Shown here one piece after another: positions 22,728 to 34,794 of a stretch of DNA of 64,000 nucleotides. The position numbers and the translations under genes were made by a program. The notes below the pieces were generated by a model. It was not told where the DNA came from and searched no databases. It saw only the letters and a program-made list of their open reading frames with translations. Source of the stretch: Gloeopeniophorella convolvens (lineage: Eukaryota; Basidiomycota; Agaricomycetes; Russulales); the NCBI GenBank assembly GCA_022496205.1, contig WTXD01000025.1, forward strand, positions 62,001 to 126,000. The letters are read 5' to 3'. How positions within the stretch are numbered: the stretch's first letter is position 1; every line of letters begins with the position of its first letter.

Positions 22728-23538
22728 GTGCATGTGCGTGTCTTTATCTCACCTCTGACCCGTCTGACTGGTATTGCAGATGGCCCCGTCCTCTCGCAGA
22801 CGGACCTTTACCTCCTCAAGCCCGCATTGCAGATCCACCCCATCCTCACTAAATCACATCCCTTCATTCTCATCTTCAATCTTCTTAGCGGTAGTGCTCC
22901 CTGCCGGTCTGCTTACCTTTTGTATACTCACGGCACTTACATCGTAGGCTACACGGGAGGATTCAACGAGCAGCAGACGGACCGGGACCATCCATTCGAC
23001 GCAGCGAATCAACCAGCAACCCTCCCTCGTGTATCAGTACTTTACATTATCACCGAGCGTTCCCCATGGTGTACGACCGTGCGCAATGAGTCGGGTGTCA
23101 CGCTCGGAGATATCTGCGGGCAAATGCACAAGGAGTAAGCGGACACGTCTGAGCGTATTGTACATTCTCTGATGGCTTTGCAGTTACATCGAGAATGTGA
23201 TCACCGAGGGAGAGCTCGCCGCAACGCAGCCGCGCATCCAGGAGCGCATCAAGCAGGTCGCTGCCCGCAATGCTGCCAACGTCGGCGGACCGCAGTGGAA
23301 TGGTTTCTATTCCTCCCCGGCTCCGACGCCACTCAATCGCCTCAAGCGAGTAGGTACGTAGAAAATTTCGCCCCCGATCATGTCGCAGTACCTGACAAAC
23401 CTCTGTGCCCGCGCAGATTGGTTGTGTGAGGCCCACTTTTTCGACCAACTGCACCGCGAAGACCGGTACGCTGAGCAGCGTCTCGGCTTCAGCGCACCGA
23501 ACATCTTTGTGATGAAGTTGGAGACATACGCCAACTAG
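22728..23538 (+). CDS. DUF6699-domain protein 1
   Basis: Four exons (22728-22890, 22948-23134, 23184-23353, 23417-23538) are in frame over 213 codons if the Met at 22728 is used. The true start may instead lie in an upstream exon spliced to the acceptor before 22782. Family landmarks of DUF6699, a basidiomycete-expanded domain of unknown function, are visible: LQIHPILTKSHPFILIFNLL near the start, the SPWCTTVRNESGVTLGDIC core, then a helical segment and the VDWLCEAHFF strand near the C-terminus. Ends MKLETYAN. No signal peptide or membrane span. A second DUF6699 protein follows on the same strand 1.1 kb downstream, but with a long Pro-rich N-terminus. No function is known for the family; none is proposed. 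Confidence 0.8.
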
Positions 23539-24685
23539 GAGAATGTATCATGTAGCTCGTACTCGTATTGATTGATCCCGTCGTCGTGTCATATCTCACG
23601 GTCTCATATCTACCCATGGCATCCTTTCCTTATTCATGTCCACCTGATCTCATTTCGCGGAGACCCCCACGCTTTCTTCTATGAGTGCTTTTCGATGAAC
23701 CGGCCACAATTGGTTCGCTCAGATACTTGGAAGAGCGAGAGCCGCTCTTGCTCCCCTAATTGCGGGCTGGTGTTCCCGCGATGCACGCAACAGCATCTTT
23801 CACGTGTGTGCATCATGCATATTTCGACATTGCGATCGGTGAACGTTACATGGATGGGGAGTAGCGAGATCTGTCATGGAAGTCATAGTGCATGCGCATG
23901 GGCAGGCGAGTCGTGGCTATGCGTTTCTGGAAAAACTCCGTGATCCACGAGGACAGAGACGCTCGGCCTGGGATGCCCACTGCCAAGGGAGGTGTAGTTG
24001 ATACAAGAAGCTCATATTGCTGTGTGATCTATTGACCGGCTTGCCCATCGCAATCTCATGGTTTTACCGGAGATATAGTGGCTTATTGTTGGCCTGAGAC
24101 CGTTCCGAGGGAGAACAGGACGCGGAAGCTACCAGAGGTCGCAGGACGCGTAGTCACATGATCGAATTCGAACATCCCGTGATGCTACACGTGTTTCAGC
24201 GCCGACGGTCCGTTCGTCGAGACGGCATCGTAACGGAGTCACTCAACGTCAAAACTCAACTTGTTTTCTTGCCAATCGCTCGCCGATCTTTAATCGCAGC
24301 TATTGGGCCGCTTGAGCGTGGCAGAATTAGCCAATTCGCTCTAAAAGGCAAGTGTGATTTGCCCTGCACCCTAGGGCCAGCCTGACCAAGCCAAAGCGGG
24401 CGCGCACTGCACGGCTCCACTACGGGCAAAGTTCTTCACCAGGCCCTGCCTCATTTCCCCCCACACGTTCCCTATTCTCGCGTGCCGTGTTCTCTGTATC
24501 TGTATCTAATCTCTTCGCCTTCGGGGACCAAAAGTCGAGTCAACTCCGGACCACGACGCTGATCAGTACCATACCCCCAACTCTTCTTGGCTGTGTATGT
24601 CCTTGCACTTCCCACCCTCTTCCTCTTCTGCTCACTCTTCTTGGAGCAGCTGAGCCCGTGGAAATAACCCGAACATTGATCAGTC
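23539..24685. other. intergenic between the two DUF6699 genes
   Basis: No supported gene. The last 200 nt before 24686 is pyrimidine-rich on the plus strand, a common core-promoter feature in filamentous fungi. Confidence 0.5.
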
Positions 24686-26282
24686 ATGGCTGGCTCCGAA
24701 CCTGGCACACCCTTCATTCCTCCTCGGCCTGACATGAGCAGCCCAGGAGGACCCTCCCCAGGTGTCCTACCCTCAGTCATACCAATGTCTCCTAGTCAAG
24801 TAAGCTCTGCCCCGGAATAATGGCCGACGAGACACTCACTGCCTGCAAACACCGCTTTTAGGCGTCCACCCTCTCTCCTCCCCCGAATGGTTTCTACTCT
24901 CCATACGCTGGCACACCATTCATCCCATCCCCTATGGCTCCAGGGTCGTACTACATGCCAACCGTGCAACTACCCGACGGCACTGCGCATGCACCCGCCG
25001 CTCCTCCACAGGCACACCCACCAGGGGCTCAACATCACCCCCCCAATGTCTCGGCAGACTGGACTGGCCCGCCTTCAGGTCCCCCGCCGCAGGCGGCAGC
25101 GGCGTACGGAAATCCTTATGGTGTCCCACCAGGAATGATGGCTTCTCCATGGGGTGCTCCAATGGGTGCCCCGATGGCCACCCCTTACACCGGTTACGCG
25201 TTCTCTCAGCCGCTTCCCCCGACCGGCCATGCTGCACCAGGGCCATATGCACCAGGGCCGTATGCACCTCCTCCGCCTGCTCACCCTCCACACGGCTTCC
25301 CACAAGGGCCTTACGCGACACCTGCCCCTCAATTCGCTGCGATGCCTGGCCAGTACCCTATGTATGCTACCCCTGCATTCGTTCCCGTCCAGATGTACGC
25401 CCCACCTGCCGCCCCGCCGCCTCCCGCAGCGCCGCCGCGCCGCCCTGAGCGACTGACACGGGCTGAGCGATACGACAAAGTCGGGCGCTTTGCCGCTGGA
25501 CAGCATTGTATGCATCGCATTTCCATGTGGGGACCCACAGCTGATCGCATGCGTTACAAACAGATGGTCCCGTTCTTGAGCCCATGCTCATCAAAGCCGT
25601 CGGCGCAAAATTGGAGGTCAACCCGTTGCTACTGCCTGTGGGTGACGAAGAGGAACGGCCGCACCTTCGCTGGAACATGCTCTTTTCAACCGCGCACTGC
25701 CACCGCTCTACGGACCCTTCACATCGCTCGTGGTCGAACGGCCGCCAAGAGCCCGCGACGTTCCCGCGCGTGACGGAACTTCGACTTATATCCCAATCCG
25801 TGCCTTGGATCCTCGACGTCCACGCGACGAGCGCCGCCGCTGGCGTCACGTGCGGCGACGTGATCGAGCAACTCTCGGAGCACCTGCAACGGCGACTGCG
25901 CAAGGAAGATTACGAAGGCGCTGGGGGCACGAAGCGCCGCGCAATCCGTGACGCATACCACCACAATCGCTCGCGCAGTGCAGGCGTACCTGGAGGACAG
26001 CTCGGCGATGGACTTAAGGCCCTGGACTGGCTCGGCATGCAGACCATGTTTGGCGGTGTGCAGTCCTCCGACGCGCTCGTTGCGGATCGCTTTGGAGCGC
26101 AGCTCCCGTGCATGCTCGAACTTCTGTGCATCGAGCGCCCGCTCGTGGACGATGACTTCGAAGAATCACGCAACGCGCGCAGGCGCAGCCGCCATATGTC
26201 AACGTCGCGTCCGCCAAGCCGCTCGGACGGGTACGCGTCATCCGGGTCGCGGGAGTCACGGGACCACCAGCGGCCGGAGTAG
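24686..26282 (+). CDS. DUF6699-domain protein 2 with Pro/Tyr/Gly/Ala-rich N-terminus
   Basis: Three exons (24686-24799, 24862-25507, 25564-26282) join in frame to 492 codons. Residues 1 to about 240 are low complexity, rich in Pro, Ala, Gly, Tyr and Met, with short repeats such as PGPYAPGPYAPPPPAHPP, and are probably disordered. The DUF6699 domain starts after HYGPVLEPMLIKAVGAKLEV and includes NPLLLPVGDEEERPHLRWNM, SVPWILDVHA, TCGDVIEQLSEHLQRRL, a DWLGMQTMFGG strand and CMLELLCIERP. A charged Arg/Ser tail with SRHMSTSRPPSRSDG ends the protein. No signal peptide or membrane segment, so a soluble intracellular protein is likely. The disordered leader fused to this domain is common among basidiomycete members. 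Function unknown. Confidence 0.88.
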
Positions 26283-27870
26283 GCTGGCCTCCGCATTTAA
26301 GTTTCTTGATTTTTACTTTTCTTTCCTGGAGGATGTACGCAGAGGATGGTCGAGGGTGCGGATTGCTTTATTACTCCACATATACCTTCTGGAAAGGATT
26401 GTCATGGATGCCTGTCATACGTTACCACTGGTACCAGTTGTTTTCCTGTATACCTGACTCGCTGCGTCGTGTTAGTACAATGTTGTTTCTTTTGTTGTTC
26501 GAGTAATACCAAATGTCTTCATACCTCACATCCCTTGTAGAACCCCCTGCAAAGCGCCGACCGACCCGTGCGCTGCCAAAACGGGCTGTTCTTCAGGTCA
26601 ACATGTGTATGCCGGACCGGTGAAGTAACGTCTTTCGATCTTGAGCTGCCTCTGATGAACACGAAGTGCAGCCTACATACATAACACAGTGACCATACAA
26701 TGACCGCTATTTCTATTGAGTCCAACTCTCAATAAGCTTGTGTATGCTGTTACAATTGATAACAGACTCCCAGGTCCATCTTTGCTTCCCACGCAAAAAC
26801 AGTTGAGAGGGCCCGGATTCTGCTAGCTGCCGGTGAGACATTTGTTTCCAGGGATAATTCGGTACAAGATAAGAAATCGAAATCTCATGATAATTCACTA
26901 CACTACCAATCTTCAGTAAAAATTGCATCAACCAACACCCTCGGTGTGTTGAAATATACAGTAGTGGATGCGAAGCGAGCTGATCACAGCGACGAGGTGC
27001 AGGGCAAATAGTGGGAATGGGAGAGACATGGAAATGTAGTATTTGCAACCAATGACTATTTATCTTCATGTCCTGCTTTTGTTATGCCATATTTTAACTA
27101 ATTATATATAATTCGGGTATCGCCGGTGGGTCCTTCGCCTGCCTTCCCCCCGCGTGACTTTCCCCATCTACGTATGCTTGCTGCAGAAATTGCGTGCATG
27201 CTTCCTGCTGTTCGGGTCACCAGCCTGACTCACCGGACGCCGATCAGGTCTTCCTGCAATCTGGACCATGTACCGATGCTGAATCTCTCATCAGAATACC
27301 GGATGGCAGGCTTCGGTATGTGCCAGTTTTTACGTGCGTTTTCTTTCCTCGTTGTATGTGTCATTATATAGATGCCATGTCAGTGCTTGGTCCTGAGGCG
27401 TTAAATAAACCTAATGGATGCAGTCTACGCGTACGTTGAGGGTTCCACGGTCCAGGCTTGATCAATTAGTATCAATAGGTATCTCGACATGAGACGTCAC
27501 TGCACATGTAGCGTTGCATATGCATCATCCCACCGAAATATGCAGCTGCGGTTCTGAGTTCGAGAATCGCGTTCAAATCCCTACCAACGTGATTGAGCAG
27601 CTCGGACAGACGTAAAGCTATCCGCGTGCGGGTTTTCGTCGAGGGAATCGATCCTTGACCAAATGGCACATCCTAGTTCTTGTTGATGTGCATCCGGGGA
27701 TCATAGCGAATGCGGTTACAACCAGAAGTTCGAAATCCCTCTTGTGTCATGGCAGCTGACTTAAGTGGTCGGGGTACTTATAAATGCAAGCAATCTGGGA
27801 ATGCGGGGAGGGCAGAACCCCGCCTCCCAATCGATCCCTATACTCCCCTGAGTTCAGCGCATCTCCAACC
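26283..27870. other. intergenic, 1.6 kb
   Basis: Relatively AT-rich, especially 26,850-27,120 with a taattatatataatt tract. Open frames are short and unsupported. A stretch at 27,560-27,670 superficially resembles tRNA arms but does not fold. The SDR promoter must lie at the right end. Confidence 0.5.
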
Positions 27871-29012
27871 ATGTCCGGTTATCAGGTTATCGGCGCCGAG
27901 GAAGATCTACCCGTATCTAACTTCCATGAGTCCGTAGGACGAACCCTGTTGCTGCGTTGCGTCTAATAATATTTCCAGCATCTACCCGACTATCAATCCT
28001 GAACAATTCTATAATGCGCAGACATTCAAGGACCAGGTCGTGCTCATCACCGGGGCATCGCGGGGAATCGGGAGGGAAGCTGCACTGACCTATGCGCGGG
28101 CCGGTGCTTCCCTGGTGCTCGTCTCACGCAAGCAAGAGACACTAGACGAGACCAAAGATATCATCCTTGCCGAGTTGCCCAGTGCCCGCATTGTCACCTA
28201 CCCCGCAGACGTGCGAGACCCAGAGGCAGCACGGGGTGCTGTGCGCACTGCTGTTGATACATACGGAAAGCTCGATATCCTGGTTGCTAATGCAGGTACC
28301 ATTCGGGGAGACTACATACGTGCGTCAGTCTCTTCATAGTGCTCTGTTAATCCTCATCCAAAGAGACACCAGCTCTGATTCAAGGTGACCCGACGGGATG
28401 GTGGGAAGTGTTGGAAGTCAGCATTCGCGGGGCGTACAACTTTATCCAGTCGGTTTCCCGCGCCGCTCAGACCCAGATTTCACCTGATGCGATGATTGTG
28501 CAGCTTTTCTGTGCCAGAGCTCCTGAAAACCAAAGGAAAAATCATAGCTGTGACCTCAGTAGCTGCACAATTGCGACCTCCTACCATGAGCGACTATAGC
28601 ACTGCAAAGTTCGCGCTCAATCGCCTCATTGAGTTCTTGGCTGTCGGTATGTGAAGCCTTTTTCGAACTAGATGCAGCTCATGACATCGCCTGTAGAATA
28701 CCCTGATCTGAAGGTCTTCAGCGTGCACCCTGGTACCATCGAGACTGAAGTGACGAAGGCGCGGAATATACCAGGAGTCGACACTCTTAGGCTACCTGCC
28801 GCGGTCTTCCTCTACCTCACGGCAGGCAAGGCAGATTACTTGAGTGGAAGGTATTGTTAACGCATGACACGATTATCGCATTTTCCGCTGATTGGGATTG
28901 TCACCCAAGGTACGTCTCGGCCACTTGGGACCTGGAGGAAGTAGAACGCGACTGGAAGTCAAAAATCGTCGAACAACACGGCCTAGTAGCCAAGTTGTAC
29001 ATCCCGAAGTAG
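27871..29012 (+). CDS. short-chain dehydrogenase/reductase (SDR)
   Basis: NAD(P)-dependent oxidoreductase. The start MSGYQVIGAEEDLPVSNF is typical for a fungal cytosolic SDR group. Rossmann motif TGASRGIG near residue 45, NAG at about 125, catalytic Ser in VTSVAAQ, and the YSTAK catalytic Tyr-Lys are all present, followed by HPGTIETEV. Introns: about 27934-27978, 28321-28365, one at about 28446-28494 whose removal restores IHFSVPELLKTKGKII, 28648-28695, and a last one that completes SGRYVSATWDLEEVERDW. The first junction (NFHES to IYPTI) is one base out of frame, so either its donor was misplaced or a base is missing. The protein ends LYIPK at 29012. Substrate cannot be told from sequence. 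Confidence 0.88.
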
Positions 29013-29639
29013 ACTTGAGCGGCCTCCAGGATGATAGTGAGTGGAACTACCAGAATAATGGTGATTGGAACAACGATGTTGTGAAAATGGCACGACGTAT
29101 TGGAGTACAGCATGTATGTAGGGTGGCGGCGAAATGACAGTGCGTTGACCTGATAACCATGTGTACCTCAGCGATTGAACTGCGCAGTGATGGTATTCCG
29201 CAAATTGTGGCGCTCTGCAGCGCTGCCACGTACTAAATAATCTTAGTGACGCGGCGCGAAGAGGGCCGATGTGGTTCAACAAGATGGCACCGCAGTGGGC
29301 CCGGCAATGTGAGGGCCACGCACACAAGGGCCGGGCAGGGCCACAGTTTGAAACCAAGTAGTTGAGTCTGGAACATGCGCGAGTCTAAAGAGCACATGTA
29401 TGAGAACACCCTGCATCTCGAGTTGTTGTCGGCGTCAGTGGTAAGTGTATGTAACGACGCGCCACATGTATCGGGTATCACAGTGAGCTCGGATACTTTG
29501 CCTATGGCCACCCGGAGTGCAAGCCTCGCGCGCAAGCCGCGCCGCACGAGCGCCACTAGTACACGGCGGCCCGTCACAGGAGCTGACGAAGTGCCTCAGA
29601 CATCCTCTCCCTAGTCCCTGGACCTTTCCAGAGGCAATC
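29013..29639. other. convergent intergenic region
   Basis: Between the 3' ends of the SDR (+) and the DUF6593 gene (-). No supported gene. Confidence 0.5.
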
Positions 29640-30328
29640 TCATTTCTCTGCGTGCCGATGGCGGCGCTCCGCGAGTAGAAAGGATACTGGAGAGGCTTCA
29701 GAATAAGGACGGGTATTTTGTCTACGAGACATACCAATGAGCGAGTCCAACGTGTCGATTACACTGGGCTGGATCTCGAGATACGGCAGGTGCTTAATAC
29801 GCAGAACGAGGAGGAAGCGTTTGTGTCTGTGATACACCGCGAGCGGCCGCTCGTTGTCTGGCGCACCAGCGAGCACGAGCTATGGGCCGGTAGTGCGAAG
29901 GTGAGAACGAAATGGGCGCCGACGTGAAGGCTCGAAAACGCACTTCAAGCTGCGACTCTTGGTTCACGCGCCAGACATACTCGCGCCCGTCCTTGCCGCG
30001 GAAGTGGCCTTTACTGGAACGCAGGTGAGTTCGTTAGCATGGGCAGGGCAGGGCAGACGCACGTTTCGGGTGCATCGGCACCGAGGAACTCATCGACAGT
30101 GCGGAACTCGCCGCCACGCGTGCGCACGGCAATCGGGCGCGCGTCGTCGCCATTGCGGAGTTCTGCGACGACGTCGAACTCGCTCAGTTGAGGGTCGCGC
30201 CGCGAGACCCGCGTGGTGGTGCGCTCCCACTTCGGCGTAACAATTTCATAATAGATCACATCCGAGCTGTTCGCAATGACGACGTTGTGCAGCGACGTCG
30301 TCGTCAATGTCAACTTCTGTGTCGGCAT
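29640..30328 (-). CDS. DUF6593-domain protein
   Basis: Four exons (30328-30063, 30013-29944, 29879-29735, 29686-29640) join to 175 codons in frame. The beta-strand-rich protein opens MPTQKLTLTTTSLHNVV and then reads NSSDVIYYEIVTPKWERTTT, RVSRRDPQLSEFDVVAEL, FRGKDGREYVWRV, LEIQPSVIDTLDSLIVSF, ending RRHRHAEK. This matches my knowledge of the DUF6593 family, which is abundant and multicopy in Agaricomycetes; the ...Y.I.TP......TT......P pattern and the final 'long aliphatic strand then basic tail' are typical. There is no signal peptide or membrane span. Function unknown. The distinct family-type exon pattern supports a real gene despite small size. Confidence 0.8.
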
Positions 30329-30944
30329 GGTCGGTGGTAGCAGGTGTACCGGTGACGTAAGCGTGGGGGGAGGGGTCTGCGAGGGCCAGAGGAACGGCCG
30401 ATGGAGGCGCTTTTATAGTACAGGCCAGAGCAGGGGAGCGCGCGTAGAGGTTCTGGAAACGGTCTCGGTGGTTCGCTGAGAATGAGAACAAACAGCATGA
30501 ATTTGGTAAGGTGTGGAACATTCGTCTCCACATCATGAGAGCGTACTGAGTGCGCAGCAGCTTGGTAACGAACGTCAGCCCATCCTCCCGTACTCGCAAG
30601 TTACGCTCACCCAAGCGTATCGCCCGCCAAGCTTTCACGAAATAGATGCGGGTCGTTGTAAGGCTGTGCTTGCGTCTTTAGCCTTGTGCGAATGCCAAGG
30701 GGGCGCATGGGGAAGAAAGTCGACAAGAATAGCACAGGAGCCTTTAAAGTCGTGGTAAACCGTCGTCGATCCGCCGGAATGCCGTATTGCGATGGGAAGC
30801 GTTTCATGCCAAGGATAGCCTGGGTTCCCGAGAAACAAAGTTTTACATCCTAGAAAGCCAATGGCATTGAATCAAATAGGAGTACATTGCAGCAAGGAGG
30901 CACGATAATGCAGCGAGACGGTCGCGGGTCTCTTTTCGGCTCTT
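30329..30944. other. intergenic, DUF6593 promoter and PRS 3' flank
   Basis: No supported gene. Contains the DUF6593 upstream region and the end of the PRPP synthetase transcript. Confidence 0.5.
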
Positions 30945-32283
30945 CTAGTATCCGTTTATCCCCATATCTACCCAATCGCCGAACAAAAGGCTGATAGACT
31001 CGCCGTTATGAGTACGACGTATGCTCTCCGCAATTGTCGCGCTAATGTCTAGCGTTACTAATTTTGTACAATCCTGTTGGTGGTCTTGCTGTGGCATGGT
31101 ATTCGTAACCTAGTATAGGCGTCAGTATGCATTATCAGCCATATTGAGAGTAGGTGCGTACCACGAGCGTGTCCAACGGAAGGTTCTCTAATAGACTCAT
31201 CCTTGTCTCCGAAAACAAACCTGTTCTCTGGTGAACGATCGATGTCAGGTGAGGAACATGGGGCATACCATGAGATACCAATGCAATGGTCCTCAATGCT
31301 CCATTTTCCTTTAAAGATCGAGCGGCCAATGATAACGTTGTCCCGGTGTCTATCATATCATCTACCAGGATAGCAACCTATGCGAGACTCGTTAGCATGA
31401 GAAGACCCGAGGCCAACGCCGAGCCGCATCGAACTCACTTTGCCTTTGACGTCACCAACAAGAAGTTCCATCTTTTCCGGCGCGTCCTCAGCCTTGCCGT
31501 CACGTTTCCGGTGGAAAAGAGCGAATTCCAGGTCGAGCTTGTCCGCGATGGCGGTGACGCTGAAGACCGAGACCGTAACGTCAGTATTGGATCGGACATT
31601 CTATCGATGGGATACGCACCGCTTTGCGCCTCCCGCGTCTGGGCTGACGATAATTCCGTTTTGCCACCCTTCGATGTGGTGTTTGATGTACGAAATCATG
31701 AGTGGCTCCGAGTACAGATTATCGACCGGGAAATCGAAGAAGCCTTGAATCTGGCTTGCGTGCAAGTCCATCGTGATGACGTGGTCACAGCCGGCGACGG
31801 CGAGCATGTTGGCGACGAGCTTGGCGGTGATCGGCGCACGACTCTTGTCTTTCTTGTCCATGCGGGCATACGGGTAACAAGGGATGACGGCGGTGATGCG
31901 GCGCGCCGAGGCACCTTTGCAAGCGGATATGAGAATGAGGAGCTCCATGAGGTGGTCGTTAACGTCGCTGCATGCCGACTGCAGGATGAAGACATCCTCG
32001 TCGCGGACGGACTCGGATATTTTGACGTTGATCTCCCCATTGGAGAACTTGGTGACGGTGCAGGGCGTGAGGGGCGTGCCAAGCCTGAGTGGGTGGAGAA
32101 GTTACAGTCCATGGACTGTTCAGCTTGTGCATGCAAAACTGCAGCTCACCGCTCGCCACGGTGGTGGCGAGCTCTGGATGGCTGTTCCCTGCATGACCGC
32201 AACGCTTCAATGAAGGTGGCACCAGCAAGGGGGGAAAGAGTGCGCGTACCAGTCAATATCTTGATCGAGTTGCCGTGAAGCAT
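30945..32283 (-). CDS. PRS: ribose-phosphate pyrophosphokinase (PRPP synthetase)
   Basis: Makes 5-phosphoribosyl-1-diphosphate from ribose-5-phosphate and ATP for nucleotide, His and Trp synthesis; cytosolic. Starts [19 protein letters not shown] and continues [86 protein letters not shown]. The PRPP-binding loop is [15 protein letters not shown], followed by VSHGLFS and a C-terminus with [13 protein letters not shown], the expected ending near 320 residues. Seven or so exons; all downstream of 32040 join in frame. The joint between VAS and LGTPL (about 32152/32087) lacks one base, and a CG lost next to the donor would restore the expected Arg. Numbering among fungal PRS paralogues cannot be settled by eye. 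Confidence 0.93.
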
Positions 32284-32545
32284 TGTGAGGGATAGAATAA
32301 ATACAAGAGGAGTGTGTCTATGGGCTATAACATGCGAGAGAGAAAAGGGACAGGTGAGGGAAATGCTGAGAAATGGAGACAAAGTAATATTTTCGGGAAA
32401 TAGGCGCTGTGCATCATATGTTTGTCCCGAACAAACACGAGACTCTCCCTCGGCCCTTCGGACTCCGGAGCTCCGCACACACACGGAGGGGGTCGAATAT
32501 ATTCAAGTTGCCGCCAGTCCAATTTGCAGACTGCAGACTGCAGAC

Positions 32546-34246
32546 CTATGGTAGGACGAATATGGTCACATTCTCCACGACGTACTCAGAGTCGGCGTAT
32601 CCCAGCAGTTGTGGGAGATGGGCGCTGTAGCGAGGTCGTTCAGCGGTCAGCAGACAAATCACAGCGAAGATCGCAGCACACACCTATTCAAGCCTCTGAC
32701 CTTCTCTATCTGCGCAGAGTTGTAGCTCGCCAGACCACGGCCGACCTCCTCAACCTCCCACTGATTCCTGCTATTATCCCTGTCCTTCTCCACTAACACG
32801 GTATCGTCCTCCGGAAGCGGCAAAACCCTTTCCGCGATATCGGAACCCGAGTCTTGACGCGGGGGCGAAGATTCAGATGTTTCGGCTGTCTGTGATGTAC
32901 CGGGTTGGGTCGACCCTAGGCCGCGCACATATTCTTCCTGGGCGGATGGGGCATCTTCGGTAACGGCTTCCACTTCCTTACGTACGAGTATGCGCACAGC
33001 CTGGCCTGATGCAAAGGCTCCACGTACAGCGAGCACACCTGCAGCAAGGAGGCGCCCGCCGGATTCTCGTTTCGCGAGCACACCGTGTGCACCGGCATCA
33101 ATGACGACGGCGCCGGCTGGTGTAAGTGTGTGTCGCGTCCAAGCCTTCAGGTCACGGAGCGGCGTGAGAGACGGGGTGAAAAGTGTGTGCGGCGGACGAG
33201 CTGCGGTTGTGTTGTTGGAGTTCGAACTCGAACTTGAACTGTTGTATTCGAGAATAGCGAAGAGAGATGCTGGGGTTCGGCTGGAGGTTATAATGGTCGC
33301 AACGCCGGCGGCTGCAGCAATCTCTGCGGCAATGAGTTTTGTTTCCATTCCACCTGTCCCTAGACTCGAACCGAGAGTCGCCGTGCTAACTGCGCCTCTT
33401 CAGTGAACATCATAAGGAGGAGGAGAGTAAGCTACCCTGAGCACGGATGGCAGCCGTTGACTCTACAACTTCTATGAGACAGGCTGCCGGGTCTTTCCTA
33501 GGGTTGGCGGTATAAAGACCATCAACGTCCGTAAAGAGGAAAAGGTAGTCTGCATGGATCATCGAAGACGTGATGGCTGAAAGCGTATCGTTATCGCCAA
33601 ATTTTATTTCCTGATCACACCGTCAACGACACTGTCAGAAAGGTGGCATAAGCACTCACGCTGACAGAAACAGTGTCATTCTCATTCACGATGGGTACGA
33701 CACCCATAGAAAGCAGCTCCTTGAACGTGTTCACGGCATTGAGATATCGCGTGCGCTGTAATTAGGAGTCAGCACGAGCACTATCATCCCAAGAGGAACA
33801 CGGACATCTGAAATATCCCCACGTGTCAGAAGCACCTGAGCAATGGGCTGGCCGAGCTGGCCGAAAAGATTATCCCAGAGAGCTATCAACCTTCCCTGGC
33901 CTATGGCGGCTAGCGCCTGGATGTGCGTTCAACACAGTGTTTTCAAGTACGATGAGAGCGCTTGCCTGCTTTCCAGAGAGACTCTTCGGACGCGTCGGCA
34001 TCGCCATGCGCTGCAACCCGACACCAATAGCACCGGAGCTCACGAGCACAACCTTGTGACCTTCCGCGCGTAAGCGCACGACAGTCTCTACAATCGCAGA
34101 GAGCGTCGAGAGGAGCGGCTGATGGGTCGTTTCATGTACGATTGACGACGTTCCTGAGTGCGCGTGGGGGTCAGCGTGCTCGTGTCGCGACAGGGCATGG
34201 CGGGAGAAAACACACCAAGCTTGATAACTATAGTAAGAGGCTTCAT
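32546..34246 (-). CDS. PRO1: glutamate 5-kinase with C-terminal PUA domain
   Basis: First step of proline synthesis: ATP-dependent phosphorylation of glutamate. [11 protein letters not shown] at 34246 (or Met at 34255) begins the amino-acid-kinase domain, then [107 protein letters not shown] and [15 protein letters not shown]. The PUA domain follows with [19 protein letters not shown], a Ser/Glu/Asp-rich insert, and the tail [20 protein letters not shown]. At least six introns. Between KQA and LAAIG no GT donor gives the right frame; a GC-AG intron starting gcgctctc (near 33990) or one missing base would solve it. In-frame sequence upstream of 34255 is probably leader. Same strand as PRS, 262 nt apart. 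Confidence 0.92.
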
Positions 34247-34255
34247 GCGCGCCAT

Positions 34256-34794
34256 TTCTACAGCTCCCTGATCCACTTCAGTCGCGTCCCGGATGTGAAA
34301 AAGGCGATATGGAGATAGAGACAGGTCAAAGGGTATTGCAGCGTAGAGGTGACTCGTGCCATTGAAAAGGAAAGACGCGAAGTCGCGTTCCGCGAATGTC
34401 GACTTGCCTATCTTGGCTCCCACCTTTTCCTCAACCACCGAGTCGCTCAACTTGCGCTCAATTGGTCTATGCACAGAAACATCCTTACCATTATTGGTAC
34501 AATCTAGCAACAAAATGGTCGCATAGGCTCAGACATTCATCTTACGGCCCCTGGCCCGTCGCTCAATCCGAATGTTGTGTGCCGATTGGTGACTTGTGGA
34601 GCGAGGGTAGCCAGGGGTAGCCTCTGAAGCGGAAGAATTGTATGGCTCGCATAGAACTCATCGCACACCACCAGGAGTACCCCATATCATGCCGTGTTTG
34701 GATTTTCTAGCTTTTACATTCGCAGATAACGACTTGCGGACTGTCCCTCCCGTTTCTCCGTGCCCACCCACCCTACCACACGGAAATTTGGCAT
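34256..34794. other. PRO1 leader/promoter and hydrophobin B 3' flank
   Basis: An open frame continues upstream of the PRO1 start to about 34513 but does not resemble glutamate kinase and is most likely 5' UTR. No separate gene is supported. Confidence 0.45.

Noticed and set aside
27560..27670. Possible tRNA on either strand (gttcaaatccc and ggatcgattcc motifs)
   Set aside because: The T-loop-like strings lack complementary T-stems and no acceptor or anticodon arm could be paired.
32422..32796. Plus-strand frame between PRS and PRO1
   Set aside because: Antisense to the PRO1 3' end and lacks any domain.
34088..34513. N-terminal extension of glutamate 5-kinase
   Set aside because: The extra residues do not resemble the family and the first conserved strand starts at Met 34246; judged leader sequence.
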